Part shown: one piece after another, positions 49,284-60,451 of the stretch
Numbering within the stretch: position 1 is the first letter of the stretch
Layout: each line of letters opens with the position of its first letter
NCBI GenBank assembly: GCA_026874595.1
Contig: CM049311.1
Coordinates: 78,566,453-78,630,452, forward strand
Source of the DNA: Sipunculus nudus
Taxonomy: Eukaryota; Annelida; Sipuncula; Golfingiida; Sipunculidae
Length of the DNA: 64,000 bases
Direction of reading: 5' to 3'
The notes under the pieces: generated by a model
What the model was told of the DNA's origin: nothing
What the model saw: only the letters and a program-made list of their open reading frames with translations
Databases searched by the model: none
Position numbers and translations under genes: made by a program

Positions 49284-49415
49284 AGCGCCACCTGCTGGGG
49301 TGACTGAAATACGTGCTTCACATCGGCTCCCAGAAAATATTCTGATATTTGGATAGAATACAGAGCTGGTCATATATAGTGACTTATTATATGTTTGTGA
49401 GTACTCAAGTACGAA
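49284..49415 (+). promoter_or_regulatory. LINE 5' UTR with CTCF-like consensus
   Basis: About 130 bp between the inversion junction and the first ORF1 ATG. AGCGCCACCTGCTGG at 49284-49298 matches the animal CTCF core consensus on one strand and lies at the extreme 5' end of the element. As twin priming copies to the RNA 5' end, this may be the true transcript start region. Function is inferred only. Confidence 0.45.
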
Positions 49416-50406
49416 ATGGGAGTTGGCATTACGGTCTGGAAGGCCAGGATAGGCTGCTACGCTCAACCGAGAATCCGAGAAAAGTTTCGGCCAGAGACCA
49501 TAACACTGACAGGTATGTCCTTGACCTTGCGTCTTGTTGTATCCATGACGATACTGCTAACAATGTCTGGAGACGTTGAGTTGAACACCGGTCCCCCAAA
49601 ACAAACAGGCAATAAGGCAAAAAGTTCCAGTGTACAAAGCACAATACTGGAACACACGCGTGTTCTGAGAAGCAGCACGACAGACGGCTCACAGGAACCT
49701 GATTGCATGGTGACAGAACAGGTGAGCGATAATGGGTCTATCGACCAACTGGCTGCCACCGGGGACAGTGTCACCGGTAGTACTTGTAGTTCAACACAAA
49801 ACCTAGGCCCCAAAGATACTGATAGCATTTTGATCAGACTTGAGAAACAAGTACTTGAGCTACAAGGACAGGTAAAGTCACTGACTAAAGAAAACTAGTA
49901 GGAAAACTAGTAAAATTAGTAGGATAGAGGATCAAATGAGAAGGGACAATTTAGTTGTACATGGAATACCAGAAGATTCTAAAGAATCATGGGATATGTC
50001 TGAAAACAAAGTGAGGAAGGTGATGAAAGACAAATTAAAAATTGAAAATTCAGAGGAAATTGAAATTGAAAGAGCGCATAGAATAAGGCCAAAACGGAGT
50101 TCTAAAACTAGACCTATAATCGTTAAATTCAGTAAATTTAAGTGTAAACAAACAGTTCTGGTTGCAGCAAGGAAAGAACTAAAGGGATCTGGCAGTGACA
50201 TAAAGTTTACAGAAGATTTCAGTGATCGTGTGCGGCAGATTAGAAAGGTTCTTGGCAATGAATTAGAGAATGCGCGGAAAGCTGGAAATACTGCATACTT
50301 GTCCTATGACAAACTGATCATAAACGGTAAAACGTACAAGTGGGATGAAGACACAAACTCAGTCGTTGATATTCTCGAGATGAGGTCACGTGTGAATGAT
50401 GAATAG
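49416..50406 (+). pseudogene. LINE ORF1 (2A-like leader, coiled coil, RRM-type RNA-binding domain)
   Basis: The ATG at 49416 opens a frame of 160 codons; after a frame change around 49890-49930, in a repetitive AAAACTAGTAG stretch, the remainder reads to the TAG at 50404. Residues 36-50 are hydrophobic and run into SGDVELNTGP (51-60), which resembles the ribosome-skipping 2A motif but has Thr where NPGP has Pro. Residues 133-160 form a leucine-rich heptad segment (coiled coil). From 49936 the sequence has the L1-ORF1p-like order: MRRDNLVVHGIPED, IEIERAHRI, RPIIVKF and ARKELKGS, then YDKLIINGKTYKWDE. Such proteins bind LINE RNA as multimers. Other in-frame ATGs (residues 34, 44, 50) could also start it. 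Confidence 0.88.
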
Positions 50407-51378
50407 GGTTTGGGCCGTGGCCCAGGAGAATATGTGAACAATTTAATACAATATGAGAATAACAGATATACATTACCTACAAAAGAAACGAATAATACAG
50501 ATAATCTTAGAAATAATGTAAATACAGACAGAAATTTTAAAATTGTATCCTGGAATTGTCAAGGACTTAAATACAAACAACAAAGTAATGAAATGAAAAA
50601 CTTACTGATAAATTATGATATCATTAGTTTGTGTGAAACTTGGGGTGCATATGATTCAGAATTTGATGATATGATGATGGGATTTACATGCTTTTCTAAA
50701 ACACGCAAAAAGGCAGATAAAGGAAGAAATTCTGGTGGTGTATCTGTGTTTGTAAAAGATATATTTTGTACTTATGTTCATCGCATATATGATCATTTTC
50801 AAGACATGGTTGTACTCCTAATGAATGGTAGAATTATTGATATTGATAATAATATTATTATGATATTTACATATATATCACCAGATGGCTCACCAATATA
50901 CTTAGAACAAACAGATGGTATCAGTATTCTAGAAGAAAAATTATATATATTGAAAGCTAAATATCCAGATGCAAATGTATTTATAGCTGGAGATCTTAAT
51001 GCCAGAACTGGGAATATACAAGATTATATAAATCCATGTAAGGCAGATTCAGATATGATAAATGATCTTATTACAATTGAAAAAGATTCCATAAAAGAGC
51101 GTTGTTCTAAAGACAAAATAGTCAATAAATATGGAAGAATGTTACTTGATTTTTGCATAAGTAATAATCTCTGTATATTAAATGGTAGAACCATAAATGA
51201 TACTGAAGGTCAGTTCACATGTGTATCCTATAATGGTGCTAGCATTGTTGATTATATGGTATTATCAGTAGATATTATGCATTGTTTATCTGATTTTGAA
51301 ATATTAGATTTTGACTTGTCTGACCATTTTCCAATATGTTGTAGGTTCACTTGCACCAAACTGCACACATCATTGTAT
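50407..51378 (+). pseudogene. LINE ORF2, apurinic/apyrimidinic-type endonuclease half
   Basis: The frame continues directly from ORF1 after a single TAG, and runs open to the target-duplication boundary. All endonuclease landmarks are present: IVSWNCQG (Asn), SLCETWG (Glu), FTYISPDGSP, VFIAGDLNARTG (Asp and Asn), KYGRMLLDFC, FTCVSYNGASIVDYMV, and the terminal SDHFPI (Asp-His). This nuclease nicks the target to start reverse transcription. The first in-frame ATG (50593) lies after the SWNCQG motif, so a normal AUG start would lose the catalytic Asn. LINE sequence stops at 51378; the last codons of the open frame (to 51435) are flanking DNA. RT lies inverted at 47545-49283. Confidence 0.92.
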
Positions 51379-51391
51379 TCACGTGGATTAA

Positions 51392-52464
51392 TTGTCCCCT
51401 TAACCAATTCCAAGGAAACAAGGCCTATGCAATGAAGTAAGATGTACTGAAACATTATATTATATTTACACATATAAAAGTCAATATGTTAATCTGTATG
51501 TTAGCAGGATGTTAATAGCTCCAATACTGTCATTTTGGAAAGAATCAACTATTTTATTGCACTAAGACGAGATTTATTAAAATTATGATCGTCATTTTAT
51601 CCATAAAGAGTTACATATAAAATGTTAAAACGCAGTGCGTGATTACGGTGTTTTTATGCAATTAATAAAATAAACTAAATTAAGACAACTAGTTACTGCT
51701 TTTGCATCAGTGGATAACAATACTGTTATTAAAAATATGTACATTTACTGTTGAATTTTTAATTATATTTTATTATTTTTTTTAATTATTCAAGAAGAGT
51801 TTTAAAAAGGCCTACATCAGATGAAGTAGCATTGGTACCCTCTGGAGTTTTTCATTTGATTAGAATGCTGGTTCTTGATGTGGGTATGATTGTGTGTCAT
51901 AATTATTTTTTATCATCGTCATATAAAGGCCGCATCACGCGCCGACAATACTTTAAGAACAATTAAGACGTTCGTTGATAATATTAATATTAATTTTAAT
52001 GTTCTCGTCACATATTGAAAAAAAAACATATACATGTAAAAGATATAACCACAATCCGATTGGATCCCTAAGTGCAACGGACTTTTTATCATTAGACTGT
52101 TTATAATTGAACACTTCGTACTATCACTGTTTGGTTATCATTATCATGTATATTTCATAACTTTGTAATGTGAAAAAATGAAAGGAGTATATCTGTGGTC
52201 CTCATGAGTGCTGAAACAATTTTCTCACCATGTTCCTTAAAAGTTAAGTTCTTTTCCTTTTCATTTTATTCACATAGAGGATATATACAAAGAAGATATG
52301 AACGTATATGGATGATATATACAAAGAATACTGAGCATGGTTCAGCAATGTTCACATTCCGGAGATGAAATCACAAAATTGCATATTTAAATTTTCTGCT
52401 ATCCAAGAAAATGGAATATAATGGCAACATATAAATATACCGAATTCTTTTAATATTGATATTT
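51392..52464. other. Intergenic stretch without recognised gene
   Basis: AT-rich; nothing identifiable. Confidence 0.6.
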
Positions 52465-53610
52465 TAGGTTTATATGCGTATTTGTTAACACTAGCTGCAG
52501 AAAGGCTCACGCCTTACATATGCACCATAGTTAACATGAGTTTAGAGGAAAGTTTAGTTCCTACAGATTTAAAACAGGCAAGAGTTACGCCAATTTATAA
52601 AGGGAAAGGCCCTGCGGATGATCCATGTAATTATCGCCCGATTTCTGTAAATTCACATATAGCTAAAATAATGGCAAAAGTTATTCACCAGCAGTTATAT
52701 TCATTTATTTAAATCGTATATCTAAGTAATCGGAATCAAGCTACTAAGTATAATGGATCAATTTCTGACTGTTCGCAGATTTCTATTAGAGTCCATCAAG
52801 GTTCTGTCCTCGGACCACTTTTATTCTTAATTTATATAAATGATGTTTGTAACATACCAACATTTAGTAACATTTGCCTATTTGCTGATGATACATGCTT
52901 ATACGTTTCTGGTCCCACTATTGAATCTATCACACAGAAAATTCAAGTTGATATTAATAGAATATCTGAATGGTTTCGAGTGAATAAACTCACGATAAAT
53001 ACAGAAAAATCCTACCTAATGGTCATCGGTTGTAGATTGTCTGACAGTTGTCTTACATGGAGAGCTCATATTAATAAACTTGCTTCCAAATTAAAACCTA
53101 AACTAGGCGCTCTCGCTCGTCTGATCAAAGTTTTACCTTCACAAGAACTCGTTCATATTTATATGACCACTATACAACCTTATATTGATTACGGTTTAAT
53201 CATTTGGGGCCATCAAAGCCGCAATATGAACGTTGTCCAGAAATTCCAGAATAGGGCTGCCCGTATAATTTCTGGGAATTATGATAAGAATACAGCTAGT
53301 TCAACATTGATATCAGCTATAAAATGGCAAAACATCAATCAAATATATTCATGTTTAAATGCCTTAAATGCCTTAAATGCCTCATGTTTAAATAGCACCT
53401 TGTTATCTTAATTATTTTTTAAAAACCCGATCTGAAATATACTCTTATAACACGAGATAATCTTGTCAAGTGAAAGTACTCACAGTTAGAACTGAATGGA
53501 TGCGAAAATCTTTTATTTATCAGGGACCGAAATTATGGAATTTGTTACCAGAAGCTTTTCGTAAGATAGATATTTTAGATAAGTTCAAAAAAAGATCTTA
53601 AGCAATATTC
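52465..53610 (+). pseudogene. Second LINE, internally deleted reverse transcriptase
   Basis: A different LINE from the twin-primed one. 52482-52712 encodes RT fingers (LKQARVTPIYKGKG, NYRPISVNSHIAKIMAKVIH). About 100 codons including motif A are deleted near 52712. From 52722 the frame reads QATKYNGSISDCSQ, HQGSVLGPLLFLIYIND (motif B; His for the usual Pro before QG) and LFADDTCLY (catalytic palm), then VNKLTINTEKS. A second deletion follows near 53030. Then come DSCLTWRAHINKL, LVHIYMTTIQPYIDYGLIIW and NRAARIISGNYD. 53487-53595 gives the usual LINE C-terminus with WMRKSFIYQGPKLWNLLPE. Stops and deletions make it inactive. It appears to belong to a Jockey/CR1-like group, but the clade is not certain. 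Confidence 0.9.
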
Positions 53611-54045
53611 TCTAAACTCTTGATATAATATCAATAAATCTATTATCTTTTTTACATGGTATGCATGCATGTTGACATTTTATGCTTTACGAATACCAGT
53701 AAGTGAATAAACACTAACATATCTATGCATACATTGCACTTGTGGTTTGTATTATTCTTTGCACTTATTTCATACAATGTTAGCAACATTGTAAATTACC
53801 TGAATAGCCTATTATTATCTAAATAATATTCTATAATAAACTCTTAATAATGGTCATACTAGTACGGGAACTAACAATATATGTTATATTTAGCTACAAT
53901 ATTATGCACATATACATTTGCTTGTATATTACTGTCATGCTATTTGATCATGTTTAAAATTTCCGTTACTATCAGGGCCTTGTGGAAGATCAGTATATTC
54001 TGAATAAAGATATATTAATAATAATAATAAATAAAAATAATTTGT
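53611..54045 (+). mobile_element. 3' UTR and (AAT)n tail of the second LINE
   Basis: AT-rich sequence running to AATAAAGATATATTAATAAT and an (AAT)n tract at 54016-54036, the likely 3' end. Confidence 0.55.
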
Positions 54046-54049
54046 TAAA

Positions 54050-55055
54050 GGCTATGCAATTTGATTACAGTTTCCAGTCGGGGAAATCATCTGGTTTATA
54101 ATTAAATAATCGCGAAAGAAAGATGCACGATTTGTCTTTGTTTTCCATTTGGTGACCCGTGTTGTGACTTCATTGTTCCTAGCTGACAGGTCCATATTGT
54201 GACCAAAATGTCCTCAGCATAAGAGCACGCTCTGCCCGGACGTTCGATACTTAAGCGGAACAGTCCTATTGTTTTCTCAGCTCGTCGGCCCCGATGTACC
54301 CGCGTGTGTCAACATTTTATCACTCTCAAGTACAGGAATTGAAGCTGCGCTCTTATTTCTCCGAGTAAAACGTCATTCATGGGTTAATAACTGCGTCCGA
54401 TGTTGCTTGCTAAGCCTAAGCAATAACGCACTGGGTGATCTGTAGGAATTGTCATGACATTTTATGAGAGCGGAAGTTGAAATTTAATGTAAGCACATTC
54501 TCTAATTAAAGATATTAATGCGCGGTCACCGGGATAGATTCCCCTATTTACCGGTAGCTATATTGAGAGATCTCAGAGTTCTGCGGCATTCAACCTGTAA
54601 TTGTTCCAATCGAAGCAGTGCAGCTAGTATGTGTAAGTAATTTTTACTATTACTGTTTCGCTGATAAGTGACTTCGCCGCGCATGGCAGTTGCACTCTTA
54701 GTGTTTTTTTTTACAGTTTAACTTATATGCTTAATTACCACTGATGTCTTCTTCTCGCGTAAAACTTTTCGATGAAGAAACCAGACCGTTCCCAAAAATT
54801 GGTCGGTCTGGGGCGAGCATTGATTGGGATTAACGTAATAACGATTTACGTGAGACCCATGTTTGGAACATCTCGGAAACGGGCGTGGTCCTTCGAGTAG
54901 GCTGGCTCAAGTAGGTGTTTAAGCCAGGTTTACACCAAGGTTCGAGGTTGCTAATCAAGATCGCAGGCAACATCGGACGCGCTTTGCGAGCCTATTGCTA
55001 ACTCCATCCATCTTCATGGTAGTACAATAGCAACTGACTGAGTCGGCAAGAGATG
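54050..55055. other. Intergenic stretch without recognised gene
   Basis: No gene; GC content rises toward the minisatellite at 55057. Confidence 0.6.
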
Positions 55056-55056
55056 G

Positions 55057-55297
55057 ACCAGATATGTGCAGTCTTCGGGCGAGATATCTGCAGTCATCGG
55101 GCGATATGTCTGCAGTCGTCGGTCGAACTATCTGCAAACGTCCGGAGAGATATCTGCAATCGTTGGGTGAAATATCGTCAATCGTCGGGCAAGATATCGC
55201 CAATCGTCGGGGGAGATATCTGCAATCGTCGGAGGAGATATTTGCTATCGTCGGGCGAGATATCGGCAATCTTCGTGCAGATATCAGCAACCGTCGG
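55057..55297. repeat. 22-bp minisatellite, 11 units
   Basis: Unit GCGAGATATCTGCAATCGTCGG, diverged 10-30% between copies, in register except for one 21-bp unit. The GATATC palindrome is kept in most units. Long open frames on both strands (96-160 codons) are by-products of the repeat; 22 is not a multiple of three and the peptides show no family. Confidence 0.93.
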
Positions 55298-55510
55298 CCG
55301 ATTGCAACGGAAGCTTCTTCCTCCCTACCCCGGATCCCGGCAACTGGGGAATAATAAGGAACGGGCTGAGCAGCTTGAAAATTAGAAAAAAAATACCAAT
55401 CACTGGAGATAATTAAGCTGACCAGAAAATCAGCCATACCTGATATCTAGCGAAAAAACGGCTAGACTAAATGAAAGAAGGGTAAAGAAGAAAACAACAG
55501 ATGCGGATTC

Positions 55511-55625
55511 GGGGGGGGGGGGGTTCCAGGGGATCAGGACCCCCCCCCCCTTTCAGTCGCAGTAACCTACGTTTAAGGGTTCAGACCAGGTTTTGCGGCC
55601 TAAACCCCCTCCCCCTTCAGAACCT
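55511..55625. repeat. Poly-G and poly-C tracts plus inverted repeat
   Basis: G13 at 55511-55523 and C11 at 55540-55550 can pair around CCAGGGGATCAGG. Then ACCAGGTT (near 55585) and AACCTGGT (near 55620) form another inverted pair around a pyrimidine-rich loop. Confidence 0.85.
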
Positions 55626-55629
55626 GGTT

Positions 55630-56240
55630 TAAAGTTTTTCATTAGTCATAAAGGGTAGGACCACCACCGCCAACCCGCCCCCTTGGATCCATCCATAAAT
55701 AATGCAATCGGGGGCACAAATATTACCCAAATATTGATATAAAATATAAAAATATAATATATAAAAAAATATAATTACCCTGTAATTGCAACCCCTGAAC
55801 AACTCGTAATTCAATTAAGGGTAATAAATTCTCAGCTGCAATTCGGATAATCATCACATATATTTATTCCTGTTAAAAAGTGGCAATCGTCATATATCTT
55901 CATTTATGTAAGAGGCCAGCCACTGATCACTCCTACATACGGTGGTCGTTCATTTTAATGAACGGTATTATCAACATTTTTTTCCGTCAAAGATCACATT
56001 TCCTCCTCCGGTAGTCAGGCCCATTTTATAAGGACTTCCAGCTTTGAGTGAAGATAAGGTTTGGTGCATAATGGGTTCCAGAAGCATGATCAGAATATAA
56101 TGGAACCGAAGTCAATGAAACACCCATTATTCTTCAATAACATAAGCTTTTTTCCATGATAACGTGATACGCAAGTTACATTACAGAAAAAAAATCAAAC
56201 ATTATTTAGCATAAAAGCGGAATTAGGAAAATGCGCCTGT
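55630..56240. other. Intergenic stretch without recognised gene
   Basis: Nothing identifiable. Confidence 0.6.
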
Positions 56241-56748
56241 AATACTATACAAAAGATATGTAGAGGACGGAAATCGTGATTCTCGAAGACAGGTCTTTTC
56301 AACATACATTGTTTTCATATCCATATATTTATGAAACACTAGACAACACATGGACGCTACATGAGGTTCATCAACTACTCTTTTCACTTGTTCATGGCTT
56401 ATCAGTTCTAAAATCACCAAGTCCAAAAACAATTAGGGATTGTCCTTAAGCAATTTTTTTTCAGAAATCAGTGCGGGCGGGCGACATTTATTTTACTATT
56501 TTGGTAATACTATACTAAAGATATGCAGAGGACGGAAATCGTGATTCTCAAAGACAGGTCTGTTCAACATACATTGTTTTCATATCCATATATTCATGAA
56601 ACACTGAACAACACATGGACGCTACAGAGGTTCATCAACTACGCTTTTAACTTGTTCAATGGCTTATCAGTTCTAAAATCACAAAAGCAAAAAAAAAATA
56701 GGGATTGTTCTTAAGCAATTTTTTCAGAAATCAGCGCGGGCGGGTATT
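56241..56748. repeat. 265-bp tandem duplication overlapping a MITE end
   Basis: AATACTATAC(A/T)AAAGATATG begins at 56241 and 56506, and similarity continues through to the CAGAAATCAG(T/C)GCGGGCGGG segment of the MITE-like end (56463, 56726). The first copy thus contains only the first part of a MITE and the second runs on into a whole one. Confidence 0.92.
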
Positions 56749-56966
56749 TTTTTTATTCTTTTTTAAGGTATGTTTCGATAAAATATTTATATGATCAGGG
56801 AAAAGCATAATTACATAATTGTTTAGCTTAACAGGTTAAAGCACTAAATAACATTGGTAATCTTAGCAAATATGTATAATTTTATCTTCTTGGTTGATGA
56901 AAATAAAAAAAAAATGTTTGATGCTTGGGGATAAAATTGATGCGCGGGGTGCCTGAGAACCATTCC
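56701..56966 (-). mobile_element. MITE-like element, copy 4
   Basis: In reverse orientation: the right end GTGCCTGAGAACCATTCC is intact and the left end (GGGATTGTTCTTAAGCAATT) is a worn version of GGTATGGTTCTCAGGCAC. Internal CAGAAATCAGCGCGGGCGGG, GATCAGGGAAAAGCAT and AAAGCACTAAATAAC match copies 1-3. Confidence 0.8.
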
Positions 56967-56969
56967 TTT

Positions 56970-58640
56970 ATCTTTTTTATCTTATTATTAACATAAAGAC
57001 GTGACTGAACGAAATGTATAATCAGCCAAATCACTTCTACAGGGATTCTGATTATAGCCACTGTCAACCATTTGCACGTTAAACAATCTAATCAGATAAA
57101 AAGTAATAATTTAATCGCGTAAAAATACCATACATATAGGAGAAACGATAGGAAAGTCGTAGATGCGCTCAAAATGTTTTAATTTTTGCTTCATATTTTC
57201 ATATCAATGAAAATGCATAGGTTACCATGTCGACATACGAACATCGACTACTATAACATTCAGTAGAGACATTTCTTCCTAAAAGTCCTACTAGTTCCTG
57301 TTGACTTTGATTTTTTGTTTTTATTGTTATTTGATATTTAAGCTAAAAAATATAACAAGACAGTACAATACAAGATAGCGTCCAGGGTTCCTGTACTTCA
57401 TCTCTCACCCACAAAGCCAATAAATATATATTGATGCATTGAGGTCTACTCAGCGTTTCCCGCTGATGTTGAAGTTGGTGTTTCCACACCGGCGATCGTC
57501 AGGTAACTGTCGCCTAACATAGGCATCCAGCCGTTCCTTTTATTTCTCTTTAGCACGGTTGTTGGCTTTGAGGAGTGGCTCATTGTGCTAGTCCAGACTA
57601 ATCCGTATCGACTTTATCTCAAATACTGATATTTGTGTGTGAGGGTGTGTGTGTGTGTGTGTGTGTGTGTGGACGCACATCACATATACAGGTTCAGAAT
57701 GAATCTAAGCCCTAGTGTATGTATTCATAATGTTATGGGGTAACGCGTACAAACTCTTATGGGGTATCATGTATATACTTTGTTGGGTAAGTTTTTTTCC
57801 CCACAAGACCGATTTACCGGTTTACCACTCAGGGCGAAGCCCCATAAGACAGCACATGTAAGTATGTGTGTGTCTGTGTGTGTGTGTCCTTGGATTTATG
57901 TCGTTGAACAAGTAATTTTAGGTGAACGTACAGTACTCTGTTCACTAAGTGATGCCTCTTATATGTCTTACCGTGGTTGTGAATTTTGCTGTGAGAGATG
58001 CATTATATTGAATTCAGTTTTACGGTGGGATGTCAGACCAAATATATGCTGAAACGTCTGATGAGAGGTTGATGGTAAAGGAATGCTCTTAAAGGGATGA
58101 AAGCATGAGTAATTAGACCTGAAATGTATAGGTCAAGTGAGGTCAATAATGAAAACGGAACACCGCAGTCTCAGGTAATAGCGATGTATTTCTGCCAGAA
58201 GATGCACTGCTAATTGTCTCGACAGACACTTACGTATCCGTACTAAGTCACACTTAATGAAATTGCGCAGAACCAAAGTTTGATGCCTAAAACCAGACGT
58301 ACACATGAACGACTGAGACTACATCAATATGTACACGAGATTTTACGTAGGGCGCAATTACATTCCTGGTACGTCTTCATAATACTTGAATAGTTAATAT
58401 AAAACAGCCGACTGCAGCTACAAAGTGAACATCAGAATCCTTACCCGGAGATGACCCTGCCATTCTGGAAGGCATCAATTATTGGCAGGGGCAAATATGG
58501 TACCTGTGCCTAATACCCGCTCCACAGATTAGCCTCAGATATAAGATTTATTGGAGATCTAGTGCGGCAGCAGGTAAAAAAAAAATAAAACAAGCAAAAT
58601 CGTGGATCTAATGTCATCCGCCTTAAGCTCTTGTTTTTTT
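56970..58640. other. Intergenic stretch with (GT)n microsatellites
   Basis: (GT)n tracts at 57644-57671 and 57866-57888; otherwise no gene or known element. Confidence 0.7.
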
Positions 58641-58659
58641 TTTTTTCATGCTTGATAAT

Positions 58660-59000
58660 GGACGGGTTGAAAGGCAGAGTGACAGACAGACAGACAGAAG
58701 TAAGACACTCCAAAAATAATCCCAACCAAGGCGAGCATGAGCGCATACACTGACACAAATTTGAATGAAATCGGATTATATTTAGGAAAGTAATCGCACG
58801 GAAACAAAACCCTGACAGATAGACAGAGTGACAGATGGACAGGAAGACAGAAGCCAGACGCTTCAAAATCAATCCCAACCAAGGTAAGCATGAGAGCAAT
58901 CACTGACCCAAATTTGAAAGAAATCGAATAATATTTAGGGTAGTTATCGCCTGGAAACGAAAATCTTATGGACAGACCGGCAGACAGACAAAGAAACCAA
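58660..59000. repeat. Imperfect tandem repeat, about 155-bp period, with GACA runs
   Basis: AATCCCAACCAAGG(C/T)(G/A)AGCATGAG lies near 58718 and 58872; each unit ends in a GACAGACAGACA-type run (58680, 58816, 58972). No coding content despite an open 129-codon minus frame. Confidence 0.85.
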
Positions 59001-59059
59001 TATCAATGTCCCCCGCATCTGTTTTTTCGTTGATGGTCATCGGGGTACCTAAGAACCCT

Positions 59060-59076
59060 CCCCCCCCCCCCGGGGG
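59060..59076. repeat. C12-G5 tract
   Basis: Uninterrupted C run followed by GGGGG. Confidence 0.95.
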
Positions 59077-59564
59077 CCAAAAAAAATCTGGATACAAATA
59101 TCGATTGAGAAAAAATATGTGCCGGACCCCCAAAAACCTATCAACCTTATCAGACATTAATCAGCATACACACCTATTGACATGGGCCTGATATAATGGC
59201 ATCGTGACATGCAGAACTGGACTGTGTTCATTGTTGCTGGCACTTTCCTTTGTAAACGTTGGTTTGTTTCCTTAATGATTTGCATTGAAGTATTATAAAG
59301 ACACTGAAAATTATACATAACTTGTCGAAGAGTCTTTTACTTCTCTTTATGAACATATCGTAGCCATATAATACAATAAATTAATGTTCACGTGATTTAT
59401 TACACCTTTCCATTTGATCTATACATAATCTGACATGGGTAAACCTACAGAAAGTAAATAGGAATTGCCTTTGGCCGAAGTTCACATATCAACCCTTATT
59501 ACATATCACCAAGTATATCAGAGTGGCGTCAATTTATCTTTGAGGGTGCAGATGACTAGCAGGT

Positions 59565-59585
59565 GTATATATATATATATATATT
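59565..59585. repeat. (TA)n microsatellite
   Basis: 21 bp of pure TA dinucleotides. Confidence 0.95.
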
Positions 59586-59589
59586 GTCC

Positions 59590-60445
59590 GTGATACACAT
59601 TTCAAATATATTCCAATTAAGTATAAGGTTATTAAAAATAGGCCCTAAGGTATTATTCTTCATGTACATTTTAATTTAAACTTTTTCTAGATATAAAGTA
59701 TTTCATTTTAAAACGAGAAATGGTACCAAAATCTGTAATTCTAATTATTCATATATTTCTTTTCCAATTTAAATGTCCCCCTTCCTCAATAGTGGGGGGT
59801 TTTCCCCCTTATTCCCGCTGTGTTGACGCTCCTGATCAAGGACATTCCTGGGTTTGTTACATATAATCATCTCCTCTTTTGCCGAAGAAGCTGGCTTTGC
59901 AAAGGTCACCCAAATAGCTCGACTTGAAACATTCATTTGATGGTGAAACTATCATTAGGTTTTAACTGTACTTAGTCCGGACATATTCACACAGAATTAA
60001 AACGTTTTTGTTATTGGTGTTTGGCGTATTTAGAGAATTTATAGATATAAATGGCGAGCCATTACAGAGACTGTCCAATCTGCACGTAAGACCGTCAGAA
60101 CCAATTATTCTGCTGAACGCCCAGTGTGGGCGGAACAATTGTATAGGACAGCTGATGTGCTTAAAAAGACAACATAAGCACAGGGGTAGAGCCCGAAATA
60201 TGTAATCGGGAGCTCGAGGGTGTCAATATCTTGGTAAACTCTGACATGCGCCAGAGTGTAGTATGATGAGGTTAACCCACTCCAAGTTTTTTAATGATAG
60301 ATAAATTTTGAACAACTTATGGAGACCCTCAGCTTAATAGTTCATATATGTATATCATTTGCAGTTCCTAAAAAATAGAAAATGGGAAAAAAGTGCAAAA
60401 GTTTTCACATTTATTTTTTTAAATTCAAAATTTTTTTCAGCTGAA
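59590..60445. other. Intergenic stretch without recognised gene
   Basis: Nothing identifiable. Confidence 0.6.
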
Positions 60446-60451
60446 CTAGAT

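Larger units (their letters stand above)
47532..51391. mobile_element. 5'-inverted (twin-primed) LINE insertion with 13-bp target duplication
   Basis: TCACGTGGATTAA occurs at 47532-47544 and 51379-51391, bracketing 3834 bp. Inside, the 3' half of a LINE (RT to 3' end) lies on the minus strand (47545 to about 49280) and the 5' half (5' UTR, ORF1, endonuclease) on the plus strand (about 49283-51378), with the 5' end abutting the RT segment. This is the geometry produced when two primers copy one LINE RNA at a single target. The stretch between the endonuclease and RT motif A is missing, as twin priming often causes. The 3' end is AATAAA (complement of 47561-47566) followed by (TTC)n rather than poly-A. 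The insertion was dead on arrival for retrotransposition. Confidence 0.93.

Noticed and set aside
49429-49828. Minus-strand frames of 87 and 121 codons over the LINE 5' half
   Set aside because: Shadows of ORF1 on the opposite strand.
54955-55437. 160-codon minus-strand and 110-codon plus-strand frames
   Set aside because: By-products of the 22-bp minisatellite; frames are open on both strands at once.
58030-58060. GAAACGTCTGATGAGAGG, hammerhead words in close order
   Set aside because: Order and spacing leave no room for stems; chance co-occurrence.
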